Assembly: GCA_019925095.2 (NCBI GenBank)
Contig: CM034397.1
Coordinates: 3,367,763 to 3,431,762 of the forward strand
Source of the DNA: Dendrolimus kikuchii
Taxonomy: Eukaryota > Arthropoda > Insecta > Lepidoptera > Lasiocampidae
Direction: 5' to 3'
Length of the DNA: 64,000 bases
A model generated the notes under the pieces. It did not search any database and was not told the origin of the DNA. It saw nothing but the letters and a program-made list of their open reading frames with translations. The position numbers and the translations under genes are program-made. Shown here in pieces: positions 1 through 10,600 of this stretch; the stretch's first letter is position 1, and the number at the start of each line of letters is the position of its first letter.

Positions 1-1880
1 TCGTCAACCGAAGCACCGCACTAGAAACCCCCGCACTCTCTATGTCTTTTTCGTGTAATTGCGTGATTATCTGGGAATCTCTAAGATCTAGCCAACAAAT
101 GCCAGACAGATCTTTGAAAAATTATACACCCTAGTTACGAATCCAGGTCACGTAAGGACAGTAAAATTTATCCTAATCTTAGAATGAGAATCTATCTAAT
201 ATCAAATCTATAATCTTGTAATGTTATGAGTATATTTGATAAGGTTAAATTTTTAATACTAACGAAATGTAACAAACCCCTCAGAACTATTAGTTAAAAA
301 GACTAGACCTAACAACATGAGACCGAGGTCTGACGCATGTAAATATATTACTCCTAAATATAACAACATGTATGGGACAAGGCGCGAGGAATATATGATA
401 CCAATCATTATAAATGATCTCCCAGAGGACCTGAAATCAAAGCCAAATCTGAAAAGATTCTATAATGATTCCCAAAGCGGACCATCAGGCTTACATGTGC
501 AGATCTGGGACTAAAAAAGAATCATATACTAGAATGATGACAACCCCGCTTTTATTATGAAATCAGAACTAAACACTAGAATGATGATAATGATTACTCG
601 CCTCTTCTGCTTTTTTTGATATAACAGTATTGTGTACACGACTCTCTGCGGCACGAATAAACGCTGTGGTTTGTGGTTTCTGTGCCAGAGTCAAATGTAT
701 TTCTAATGTATATGAATGTAAGCAGATTGGATAATAAACAAAAAAAAAGATATGACAATCGCTCCGGAACGAGGGTGTCGAATCTAACATTATCCTAAAC
801 TGGCACGATCCATTGCATCTGCGTTTTGTGCCTGCTACTTGAAATTAGAAACAAAAAAATATACGAAATTCGAGGGTTGCCCTCACTTTTCCTGGGATCC
901 ACTCTTCACATCCTGACTTAGTGAGGATGGGACCAAGTATACTCATGCGAATACAAAAAAAATTGAAAATTGGTCCACAATTGATGGAGAAATAGCGTAA
1001 TAAAAAAAACAACAACATAAAAACTCATTGAGAGCCGCCTCCTCTTGGATATTGGTTAAAAATGAGGAGAGTACTGATCAACGGACGCTGCGCCCTATTT
1101 ATGTGTAATAATTATTTATATTTAGTTTTATTTATTTTCTAAGATAGTTTAGAATCAAAATGTATTGCATTATTTATGTTGTAATTGTATCTTGTACTTT
1201 AATTAATTTCATTTGTAACAAGATATTAACTATGTTTATATAAAAAACAACAAAAACCAAACCTGTTTTGTCAATAGCTACTTCGATAGGTACTTTATGA
1301 GGATTAAATTCATTTGGAGACGCCATTTTTCACTGACTGTTTTCACCACCTATTCCTATTTGACTAGATATCGAATTTTCGAGTCTTTTTTTATTTACAC
1401 TATTTTCATTATTTTCCAATATATCTAAATTATGTGCAGTATCGTGTAACTACGAGGTTGTACTGACGATTATATCGTATTGATAATAAACCTAATAATT
1501 GCAAAGATAATTGTGTGCGGAAAAGATATTAGCTGAATCGCGTTGGATCGGCTAAGTTATGTAATAATATGTAAATGCTTGTTAGATTATACTGTTCAAT
1601 GTGCAATGTTCAGAGATCCGTAACGGCTTTAGCAAATCCGGAGACCTTAGAACTCATGCGCAATATGGGGCAGCTACCAGTAATCTAGTCAGCCGTCCGG
1701 TTGACCGGAAACAAGAAAGTGTACGTAAAACTAATTTCTATATGCACTACATTACGGCTGCTGGTGGGGCCTTTCAGAATGCTATGCGCGTAGTCACCAA
1801 AGACGGCAATTTGAGGATATCATCAAATTCTATTGAAGCAAGGTGGACTGATATCAACAGCCAGCATTCGGCAATAGATA
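1..1880. other. No gene recognised; A+T-rich with possible LINE scrap
   Basis: The ORF at 317-514 (TRREEYMIPIIINDLPEDLK..) has the look of a non-LTR retrotransposon C-terminus (x-I-P-x3-N-x-L-P), but this is weak. The ORF at 1601-1942 resembles nothing I know and its end is repeat sequence. The rest is low-complexity A+T-rich DNA. Confidence 0.35.
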
Positions 1881-1885
1881 CTACT

Positions 1886-2180
1886 TATCCGTGCAAGAAC
1901 GGAGAAACAATAAGATTTCGTGCTGCGGGCGCCCTGTCGTAAAAGGCGACCACGCAACCCACAGCCAGGTGGAAGAGTATTTGCCTGTCTGTATGGCTAC
2001 CACCCCTGGTCTGAGTATGCCGCCATAATAACCTTGAGTTGTGTTCCCCATTAGTGACCAGGTTCCAGTATTGCGCAGTGCGTTTGTAGCACCTTGGTTG
2101 TTGTAAATGTCCATAGGCGATGATAACCACTTTCCATCAGGTGGGCCGTCCGTCTGTCTGGTGAACTCATGCAATAAAAA
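1886..2180 (+). mobile_element. REP-E copy (about 300-bp non-autonomous element)
   Basis: Starts at a TCCGTGCA(G/A)GAACGGAGAA block, contains GCC(C/T)TGTCGTAAAAGGCGAC and CATAGGCGATG, and ends in GCAATAAAAAAA. The same sequence recurs at about eight other places in this window in both orientations. The A-tail and AATAAA suggest retroposition. Confidence 0.75.
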
Positions 2181-2239
2181 AACTTGAAAAAAATGGAGCA
2201 CAGAATGGAGGTGCAAGAATTTAACAAATATGAACATCT

Positions 2240-2530
2240 ATACACCAGCAACATAAGCACCGAGAGAGCAGCAGTTAACAAAAATATGAGGTTACCATCT
2301 TATTGTGAAACGTGTACGCCAATAATGAAACTGCTAACCATCAGTGGCAGTCATCTGACCAGGACTTCCTTCAAAGACTTGCTTATAGAAATAATTCACA
2401 ACAACTCATCGTTATCCAACGCCCAGAAGAAGCAGTTATCAAAACCTATGGTCAGAGGTGAAGCTGAAAAACTCATCCAAATTTAGCTATAAGCTCCGAA
2501 AATTATAACAACATTTCGGTCTGGTCTTTC
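2240..2530 (+). pseudogene. BEL/Pao gag fragment
   Basis: Reads SFKDLLIEIIHNNSSLSNAQ, then GEAEKLIQ, with ISSENYNN continuing past the stop. This is the S-F-x-D-L-F...H-N-x-x-L-S...G-E-A core of the Gag-like region (DUF1759) of BEL/Pao LTR retrotransposons. Only about 90 codons survive, with a stop; no LTRs were seen. Confidence 0.65.
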
Positions 2531-2544
2531 GAGCCAAAATGTAA

Positions 2545-2863
2545 ATGGACTGTTCACCAGCATCCACCCAGGTTACGTTGCATTCCCAGTGAGGGGGGCC
2601 CACGCCTGCCAGGGCACTGCGGAGTCGGGCAGCCCATTTCCCGCAGCATAATGCGCAGGACGGAACACCCAGGGGTTTTAGTGGATATTCCTAACTGGGG
2701 AGTGGCAATAGCGTGGCACCGGTTGCGACCGGGCACGCTAGTGCCACCCCCGATCTGGCGAATCCCACACACTCACACAGATCGCGAACATCCCCCCAGG
2801 CTTCTGTGCGTGTCGCGGCTTATTCCTCAAACGGATTTCCTCTGACCAAAAAAAAAAAAAGGT
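2545..2863 (+). mobile_element. SINE-C copy (SINE-like, G+C-rich body, A tail)
   Basis: Contains GGGGGCCCACGCCTGCCAGG, GACGGAACACCCAGGGG and GTGCCACCCCCGATCTGGCG and ends in an A12 run. It matches copies at 53937 and 60238. Confidence 0.75.
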
Positions 2864-2883
2864 TAAGTTGCATTACATTTTTA

Positions 2884-3089
2884 CATACATACATAAACTT
2901 CACGCCAGTTCCCTTGCGGGGTAGGCACGAACAACAGAGTGCCATTTAGGCTTATTCTTACACACCTCACTTGCCTCTTTGACATTCATAACTCTTGTCA
3001 TGCAAGCTCGTCTGTTCTTAAGGCTCCTGACATCACCTTCTGCTAGTACACGATCAATTTGATCATGGAAGGTGTGTCGTGACCTCGAA
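2884..3089 (-). mobile_element. LINE-A fragment (RTE-like, C-terminus)
   Basis: Encodes on the minus strand the DQIDRVLAEGDVRSLKNRRA..YPARELA end of the LINE-A protein. Flanked by the 12-bp duplication ATTACATTTTTA (2872-2883 and 3090-3101). Confidence 0.85.
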
Positions 3090-3426
3090 ATTACATTTTT
3101 AACCAGGCGCAATTCGAAATTTCACTTATCCCAAAAAATAAATTACCCTTTCTTGGGGTAAATAGTATTTTTTATTTCTATGTCTTATCTCAAAAGATAT
3201 TATTCATACAAATTTACTGTTCATACCAAAAATGGGGAATGAAAAAATATGAAACCAAAAACGCGTAGCTTCAAAATGTAAGTGTCATTTTCTACCAATA
3301 AAAGAATCAATTGCTCTATAGGTAGTTTATTGCCCCCCACCACTAAATCCTTTAAAACACCGATTAAAATTTGCTTACGTAACGGTGACATCGCCAGGGC
3401 AAATCTATGAGTAATTAGTTATAAGC

Positions 3427-3476
3427 ATGATAAAATGTTATAGATAATTTTAAAATTATCTATAAAATTTTATCAT
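3427..3476. repeat. Near-perfect palindrome, about 25-bp arms
   Basis: ATGATAAAATGTTATAGATA... is followed by its reverse complement with one or two mismatches and no real loop. A+T-rich; a MITE relic or cruciform site. Confidence 0.7.
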
Positions 3477-3479
3477 ATT

Positions 3480-4400
3480 TACGATACGGATCAGTATGGC
3501 GTCCCAGCTAGGTAACGTAGCCAACCTTCTGGGCTCTTTACCTATGGATAGTGGCGGAGTAAGACTTAAATTTCATGTGGGCAATATATATTTTACGAGG
3601 CCCTCTGGTAGTTCAAGAAGATGGATTTGAAAACCATTGAAACTGACTACTGGCACTGACTGTCGGCGGTTCCCCGTAATAGTTACCGCGAATATCGCTT
3701 GCCGAAATAAAAAAAACAATTTGGTATGAGTAAGGATTATTGTTTTACTTCTTCATTTTAAACTTTGAATTTTCGGTAGAAGTTTTGGACTATTGTTTTA
3801 CGACGTTTGGACATTTTACACGCGACAAAAAGTTTTACTCGGTCTGCCTTCGAGGTGCGAGACCCCTAGGAGTGCGAGGCCGTAGTCATTGCCCACGCTT
3901 TATGCCGCCTGTGTTTATAAAAGATGGCGACCTAGAGTCAGTATTCTTCTTATGTTCAAGGTATTAGAGGTACAATAAAATAATACAGTTAATAATACTA
4001 ATTTATTAAGTCTTCTTTATTAAAGTTTAAGAAAATATTTATAGTAAGGGCCTAAAGGCAGAGCTGCCTTATGCTCTACCGACCTAGTTATGGGTTGTTT
4101 GGTCGCTTTTTCCTGCACGAATAAAAATTTCAACTCGGCAATTTGTCAGACTTATTGTCACCTACAAAGACAGAGAGACTAAAAAGTATAGACCTAAAAA
4201 CGAACTCCACGATAATCTAATACATTGATGAATCAACTGCACTGTCATTCATGTTTTCTGTCACATTTGTCCAAAAAAAATAATAATTTAAGTTTTAATC
4301 TCTATAATCTGTCACATTTATTGATTGAAGGTCAATCATATCCAAAAATTATAAACAGTAAAGTCATGTTCAAGATTATATGCAGATTGTGTTTATTAAA
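3480..4400. other. No gene recognised
   Basis: Short scattered ORFs only. A small palindrome AAGGCAGAGCTGCCTT lies near 4053-4068. Confidence 0.4.
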
Positions 4401-4402
4401 TA

Positions 4403-4605
4403 CTAGCGGCCCGGCGCGGTTTCACCCGCGCTCTGTCCCTCTCCCGTGGTATATAGCGTCATGTTATATATAGCCTATGACACTCCCTGTTAACGTAGCT
4501 TTCTAACAGTAAAAGAATTTTTAAAATCGGTTTAGTATATCCAGAGATTACGCCCTACAACGTCACAAACTGACAAACTTTACATCTTTATAATATTAGT
4601 ATAAT
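4403..4605 (-). mobile_element. Helitron-like non-autonomous element
   Basis: Read on the minus strand it ends with a CGCGG..CCGCG stem and then CTAG followed by T, the Helitron 3' end pattern. Its other end is ATAATATTATAAAG-like, as in the copy at 57021. Confidence 0.5.
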
Positions 4606-4689
4606 TATTAGGTATGTAGATAGCATTACTTTGTATAGGTGTCCAATGACTATTGGCCACCTTAGATTCATGCATAGAGTACATTGCAG

Positions 4690-5020
4690 GGGCCCTCTAG
4701 TATCTAGGGAGCAGAGGAGTCTTCACCCCTGTTGACGAAGTGAGTTTGCCTTTCCCGGGGCATTCTCAAGCACTGATGCGCTAGGATCAGCGTGGGCGTA
4801 ACTACGTTCTAAATTTCACGCTCTTCCTGCCATAAGCGCGGGGCACATGGGAGGAGGGTGCTTTTAGTGGAGTATTGAGTAGTCGAGTCTCCACACAAGC
4901 CGGCGATTCGACTCTGGTGCGCCCATTCGTGGGTGTCACCTCTCGTCGCTTTGGTCTAATCCCTAGTAAAGGATCCGGTAGTGTGCGAAAAGCATTTCCC
5001 CTGCCCCAAAAAAAAAAATA
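4690..5020 (+). mobile_element. SINE-D copy (about 330 bp, A tail)
   Basis: Shares CTGTTGACGA(A/T)GTGAGTTTG, CCCGGGGCA(T/C)TCTCAAGCA, GATCAGCGTGGG and CGCTTTGGTCTAA with the inverted copy at 20014-20525. Ends CCCCTGCCCC and a poly(A) run. Confidence 0.7.
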
Positions 5021-5089
5021 CGCACAGAGTACATTGGCTACGTCCACGAGAGGCTCATAATGACCAGGTTCATAACCGCGATTTTTCTT

Positions 5090-5745
5090 CAGTTGCTTGC
5101 GGGCGTTACAATCATAAACTCTAGTGGAACGGATTCCGGAGCGTTGATGTTATTAACGACGAGATACACAATGTCATTAGTTAATTTGAAAATCGTGCCT
5201 TTTTCAATGTCAATCGATAGAGAGAATTAATGCTCTGTGATCAACGCCCACTTTGACCCAGGTCCTGACATGGGTCGTTCTGAGCGCTGTGTAATCGAAA
5301 ATAATGACATAATTAGTGACGTTTTCGCCACGATTATAAAGACCGTGTTCGTCATGAGGAACGATAGACGGAGCATTTTGCGCGTTGTGAGATACTAAAG
5401 GAACACGCCCATTGTATAGATGCATGGCCGATGGTGAAATTCCTCTTGGACAGTCATTCGCATCAAGGCCGCAGAGACGGTGGGGACGTATGCGATACAC
5501 GCGTAATATCAGAGACCGCTTTTGGAGAATCGGCTACAGTCTGTTTCAAATAGGTCGGTATTAGTACGAACCTGTGGTAGTTTTAGCTGGAAACTTGTCC
5601 GGGAGTTTTGAAAATGGTTAATTTTGTAGACTTCCATGTGCTCTTTCTGAATGTCAATTTTGCCACCTGGTATCGTTGCTGGCGCCGCCATAGTGGAAAG
5701 ATGGCACCCCATAGCAGTTTTTTGATGATATGTCCTTTCCAACTG
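5090..5745 (-). pseudogene. Unidentified degraded coding stretch
   Basis: Successive open segments in different frames: 5742-5509 (MERTYHQKTAMGCHL..), 5500-5210 (MYRIRPHRLCGLDAND.., NVTNYVIIFDYTALR, RTWVKVGVDHRALILSID), then 5220-5090 (IEKGTIFKLTNDIVYLVV, NAPESVPLEFMIVTP). The run suggests one old gene with frameshifts, perhaps a structural protein of a mobile element or an integrated virus. I recognise no family. Confidence 0.3.
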
Positions 5746-5939
5746 ATTTTAAATTAAAGAAATATAATAAAAAAAACCAAAGAAAATATCCTACAATTTA
5801 TGTAAAAACATTTTTTTTTGTAAAATCAATGGTTTTGATTTTACGAGCGTCGCAGTCTACATTAATCGATTTTACGTGAATCCCAAACAAACCGATGAAC
5901 AGGTAAACAGACAAGAAGTCTAAAAAAATTCCATCGTAT

Positions 5940-6040
5940 TCTCCATCGTTTATAGTCAATTCCAGTTGTTTTTTTTAAACAGCTTCAATTACAGAAACTT
6001 AGAATTTTATAATATTATAGATTATACATCTGTAGATGTC
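5940..6040 (-). mobile_element. Family-N repeat fragment
   Basis: Shares TATAGTC(A/T)ATTCCAGTTG, the T-run and GAATTTTATA.TATTATAGAT with 52370-52460 and, inverted, 55490-55580. Helitron-like in style. Confidence 0.5.
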
Positions 6041-6139
6041 TTGTCTGTACATTGAAGACATGTATTTCAAAACGAATGTTTAACTAATAAAGCTCTTCAT
6101 TTTACATCTCACTCGATGCTATTGATCAGACTTATATAT

Positions 6140-6690
6140 AGGTATATTAGCGGTCCCGGCAGACGTTGTCCTGTCTTTAAAAAATAAAATTGTATAACCC
6201 GATCCCAGAGCCACGTACCGGTTCTAATTGCAAACCTAAACCATCCGGGTACCCACCCACTCAAACACACAAAAAAAAATCACCAAAATCGCTCCAGGTG
6301 ATTAGGATTCCAGAACCTGATCTCAGCGCCACCTACCGAGTCTAATTGTGAATCTAAAAGAGTAATATAATTTTTTTTTATTGTAAGTCATGACAAAATA
6401 AGATTAAAAATCTTGCCAAAAAATTAAAGATTATAATTAACAAATAACAAATAGGGGTTGATCGTAGAGGGTGAACATTTAGGGTTGTATGTATTTTTTA
6501 ATGCTGTATCCTAAAAAAATAAAAATGTATCCAAAAAATAAAAATAAAAATTTGGGGTGCCCACCCCTTATCATAAAAATATGCATAAAAAATTAATATG
6601 CATAAAAAATTTCATAAGAATCGGTCAAGCCGTTTCGGAGGAGTATGGGAACGAACATTGTGACACGAAAATTTTATATATAAGATAATT
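6140..6690 (-). mobile_element. Degenerate repeat with GCAGACGTTGTCC end
   Basis: Opens with CCCGGCAGACGTTGTCCTGTC and closes with TCGGTCAAGCCGTTTCGGAGGAG..GAACATTGTGACACG, a block common in moth and butterfly genomes. Related ends occur at about 12405, 20690 and 50390. Non-coding. Confidence 0.5.
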
Positions 6691-6778
6691 AAATGAGATG
6701 AGACCTCCTATTGTAGATATATATGTATTTGTAATTTATCTATGCAATATTTTTTTTTAGGCAATGCAATATTTTTTT

Positions 6779-6830
6779 AGCAGGCAAACAAGCTGACGGC
6801 CCAAGTGGGCCGTCAGCTTGTTTGCCTGCT
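6779..6830. repeat. Perfect 25-bp inverted repeat with 2-nt spacer
   Basis: The arms are 6779-6803 and 6806-6830 (AGCAGGCAAACAAGCTGACG.. against its exact complement). The right arm continues into the CR1-like LINE end at 6831. Confidence 0.9.
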
Positions 6831-7200
6831 GCACCTGGCTGTATCAAGTGATGGAAGGTGGTTACCGTCGCCTATGGACGTTTGCAACACCAGGGGCGTT
6901 GCCGGCCTCTAAGAAATTTTGTAACGCCCTTCTTAAACGACCCCATGTCGTAGCGCAGAGGGAAAACCTCGGCGGGAAGTTCTCTCCAGATCATTGTTGT
7001 ACGCGGACTAAACGTTCTAGAGAAGCGTTGCGTAGTTGAGCGTGGGAGCTCCAAGAAATGGGGGTGAACACCTGTCGATGGCGAGAGGTACGGTTGTAAA
7101 AGTATGGTGTTAGCACCAGATCGAACTGTTCCTCGGAACACTATCCGTTGTACAGGCGGTAGAATACGAAGAGGGGTGCAATAAAGAAGATTCATTCATT
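6831..7200 (-). mobile_element. CR1/Jockey-like LINE C-terminal fragment
   Basis: The minus strand encodes HFLELPRSTTQRFSRTFSPR, MIWRELPAEVFPLRYDMGSF and KKGVTKFLRGR. This is the W-x-x-L-P-x-x-V-F-P...F-K end typical of CR1-like non-LTR retrotransposon proteins. 5' truncated. Confidence 0.65.
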
Positions 7201-7220
7201 CATTCAATTTTAACTTTCTT

Positions 7221-7511
7221 ACATACATACATACATACATAACTTCACGCCAGTTCCCTTGCGGAGTAGGCACGAACAACAGAGCGCCATTCAGGCTTAT
7301 TCTTACACACCTCACTTGCTTCTTTGACATTCATAGCTCTTGTCATGCACGCTCGTCTGTTCTTAAGGCTCCTGACATCACCTTCCGCTAGTACATGATC
7401 AATTTGATCATGGAAGGTGTGTCGTGGCCTTCCACGACTTCTGCATCCATCCACTTTTGCATTGTATATCTGTTTAGTCATTCTTTCATCATGCATTCTT
7501 TCCACATGCCC
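7221..7511 (-). mobile_element. LINE-A copy, 5' truncated
   Basis: Minus-strand ORF MERMHDERMTKQIYNAKVDG to ..SARELA, with the (CATA)n tail at the left. 13-bp target duplication TTTTAACTTTCTT at 7208-7220 and 7512-7524. It lies just beyond the gene A 3' end. Confidence 0.92.
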
Positions 7512-7593
7512 TTTTAACTTTCTTGTCTTGTCTAAATATAATAAAACAATTTTTAATGTCTAAAATTGGACTAATAATAATAAATATCAGCCT

Positions 7594-7599
7594 TTTATT
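7594..7599 (-). terminator. Likely poly(A) signal of gene A
   Basis: AATAAA on the minus strand, about 40 nt downstream of the gene A stop codon, in A+T-rich sequence. Position is suitable; no transcript evidence. Confidence 0.5.
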
Positions 7600-7638
7600 T
7601 CCTTAAATCTAACAATCAGTCCTACCTAAAATTACAAC

Positions 7639-7694
7639 TAAATTAATTTTGGATTTCTTTCTTTCGGCAGGAACCACGTCATTATGAGAGCACC
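7639..7694 (-). CDS. Gene A terminal exon 10
   Basis: 56 nt after TTTTCAG. It encodes ALIMTWFLPKERNPKLI and a TAG stop, and the split codon with exon 9 gives Ser. The F-L-P-x-E/T-x ending is usual for this family. It is far too short for ORF calling and was found by phase and motif. AATAAA follows at 7594-7599 on the minus strand. Confidence 0.85.
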
Positions 7695-10600
7695 TGAAAA
7701 TAAAAAACCTGTGTATTTTACAGCGTTTTTAAAAGATTTTAAAGAAGAAATTTTTACTTCTTCTTCATTTACACTCTTCTTATTAACTATAGCTAATAAA
7801 TAAATCTAATGGAAACAAATTAATTTTTATTAGTGAAAACAACTTGAATGCAAATCTGTGTTTAAAGTTCAGGATCTTCTGTGTATACATATATATTTTT
7901 AGTTTACTCTTTTCTTTCACCATTTCTTAATCCTTTGGAGTCTGCACAGCAATGCCGTAAATAGGGCGGCGCCACCGGTGCCCAAGCACAGAGAGACTAG
8001 ACTAGACTCTAAGGGGCGCAAGAATGGCCAGACCAGGTAGGATTTTTTCGGTTTGCTCCTAATAAGTTCCCGCTGCGCCCTTAGTGCTCGATTCCAACAC
8101 ATACGCATCTACATGCCAGTATCATCAAAAACGTCTTTTAAATTATACAAAACCTCGCGCTCATTTTTTTGGTAGCGCACGAGCGTCTTTATTTATTCCA
8201 AAATATTAGATAATTGGTCCACCAACACCAAGGTCTTTATACGTTATTTTATCACCCTGAATGAAATAAAGTAGGCCTATACATAGCATTGCTCCGCTAG
8301 GGTACCTATAATATATATAAAAAACAAGGGCGCAGTTATAGAAGCTCGCATAGGGCGCATAAAAGGCTATTTACGGCACTGCTGCACAGTATGTCTTCTA
8401 CTTACATATTATGTTTTCTGTATGTCATTCTTTACATACTCTATCCACAACTTTTGTCCAACTTTTACACTACTATCTAACGATATTCCATTATAGCCTT
8501 CTTATTGACAATTTTTTATTTTTTGATTTTTATCCCTTCTCATAATAGGCCAGCGTACAACACAAATCTTTTCAATTTTTCAGGCTCTTTCCTCTTTATA
8601 TTTATTAATTTAGTAAAAGTAACTAACGAACGAGCCCAAACGATTAAAATTGGTAAAACCTTTTATAGTTTTTGATGATCTGTGTAATCTAATAATCTTC
8701 TTCATTGAGTTACAGTAAGTTAAGTACCTTAACATTTCGCCTACAAACTAACTCTAACTCAATATGAAGTTAGCTAGAACTCAGAGGCCCATAGGTTCTA
8801 GGATTCCAGATCGGTTAAACCTCAGTAATGACCCTTTTTTTATTGCAGGAGTTCAGCAGACAGGCAGACGGCCCACTTGATGGAAAGCGGTTACCATCGC
8901 CTTTGAACGTTTGCAACACCAAAGGTGCTACAAATGCGCTGCTGCTCTCTTAAGGGAGACTGCAACCTGGTCGGTACTAATGCCGGAACACAACTCAAGG
9001 TTGTAATGGCGACATACTCCAGACCAGGGGTGGTAACCATCCAGTCGGGCAAATGCCCTACCACCTGGCATTCAATCTAGTAGGGTTTCTCTTAGTGTCG
9101 TCGTCTCTTGTATGTATACTCACAATTTCAGCATATACCTATATGCTTCAGCAGGCTTATTAAATAATAAATTTTTTGACCCACTATTATCTAATTATAA
9201 TAACAATAATCGGCAGAAATTTGTGTTAAATTTGTCCAAGGGGCCTCTACGTGTTGGCCTCCCCATGGCCCCACGCAAGGCCTCCAAAAGTCCGGACCAT
9301 TTTTATGTCCCTTGGTCTCTTAAAAACATATAACCGGCAAACAAACACACATTGTGTATATCCCCAAATCAAGCAAATTACTCTCGTTTTATGGGTAATA
9401 TACAGCGGAAATTCTAGGGCAGATCCTAGACACCCATACTCGTTTCCAAAATTTACCATACCAGGAATCGAGTCCGAAGCCTCCGCGTTGCAGTGATGTA
9501 AGTTGTCAAAGGCCGCTCAAGCACAGAAGCCATCAAATCAAATTAATGACTCAAAATTATTATTATCATCAATTTCAGATTTGATGCCATACTTACTTAT
9601 TAGCAATAGGGACCACCCGTAGAAGGTGGCTTCGCAGTTAACAGTGATTAAAGCCCCGATAACATTGACTCCGAAAAAGGCACTTAATCTGCCAGTCATC
9701 ACTGATAAGCAAGACACCATTCCTCTGTAATGAAATATATCAAGTACTACTAGTGTCACAAGTTAACTAACTGACTGTTTAAATAAGGCTTTAAATCTAG
9801 TCTTAAGGGACTAACTACACTTATTCAGATCAATTCAACGTTTGTCCATAGAAAACACTAGTTTTTATGCAGATACATACGTACGCATCCGTTCCACTTT
9901 TCGCATGTATTCAGCTTTCGCGGCAAACATACATAAAATGAACACAAGTGTATTTTTAATATATATAATCATAGTATGTACTAATCTAATACAAAAAAAG
10001 AGAACTTAACTTATTTGTATTGCATTCTACCCATAGTCCCTCAAGACTATAAGTAGAATACTGAGCCTAGATCACCGTCTTCTATGGATAAGGTGCCCAG
10101 AAGGAAGCACAAGCGTTCTGATCAACTGAAGAGTCAATGAGTTGTTTAAAATATATCTCTTTTGTTTGTTCTTTGTTTGTTGTTGTTCTCACTATTAATA
10201 ATATTAGTCTCTAGAATTTTCTTAGGCATAAATATTTAAATGTTTATTAGATGTTTTTTTTTCTTCTGTGGAGGTGGCGTTACTGCTTGGCATTAACGGA
10301 ACACCAGCGTTGGTTGTCATGAACCAGCATTTGCTGGGATAGGGCCTGTTTAGAGTTAGTTAGCCTTTGGCTTTTATTAAAAGTGCAAACCTTGTTTGCG
10401 GAAAATGCGGCGTACATATTCTCATTGTATGTTTTTATTTTTAGGATACATGTTAACAATGTAAGTACGTCGCTATTTCTTCAAATAATGTTTTTCTTTC
10501 TTTCTTTCTTTTCTTTCTAAATTGTTTATGTATAATTTCCATTTTAAATAACTCTAAATAAACATTATTGTCTTTCTTTCTTTCTATCATGCGCACGCTC

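Noticed and set aside
1601..1942. 113-residue ORF as a host gene
   Set aside because: The 3' third is REP-E sequence, with no recognisable domain or splice context.
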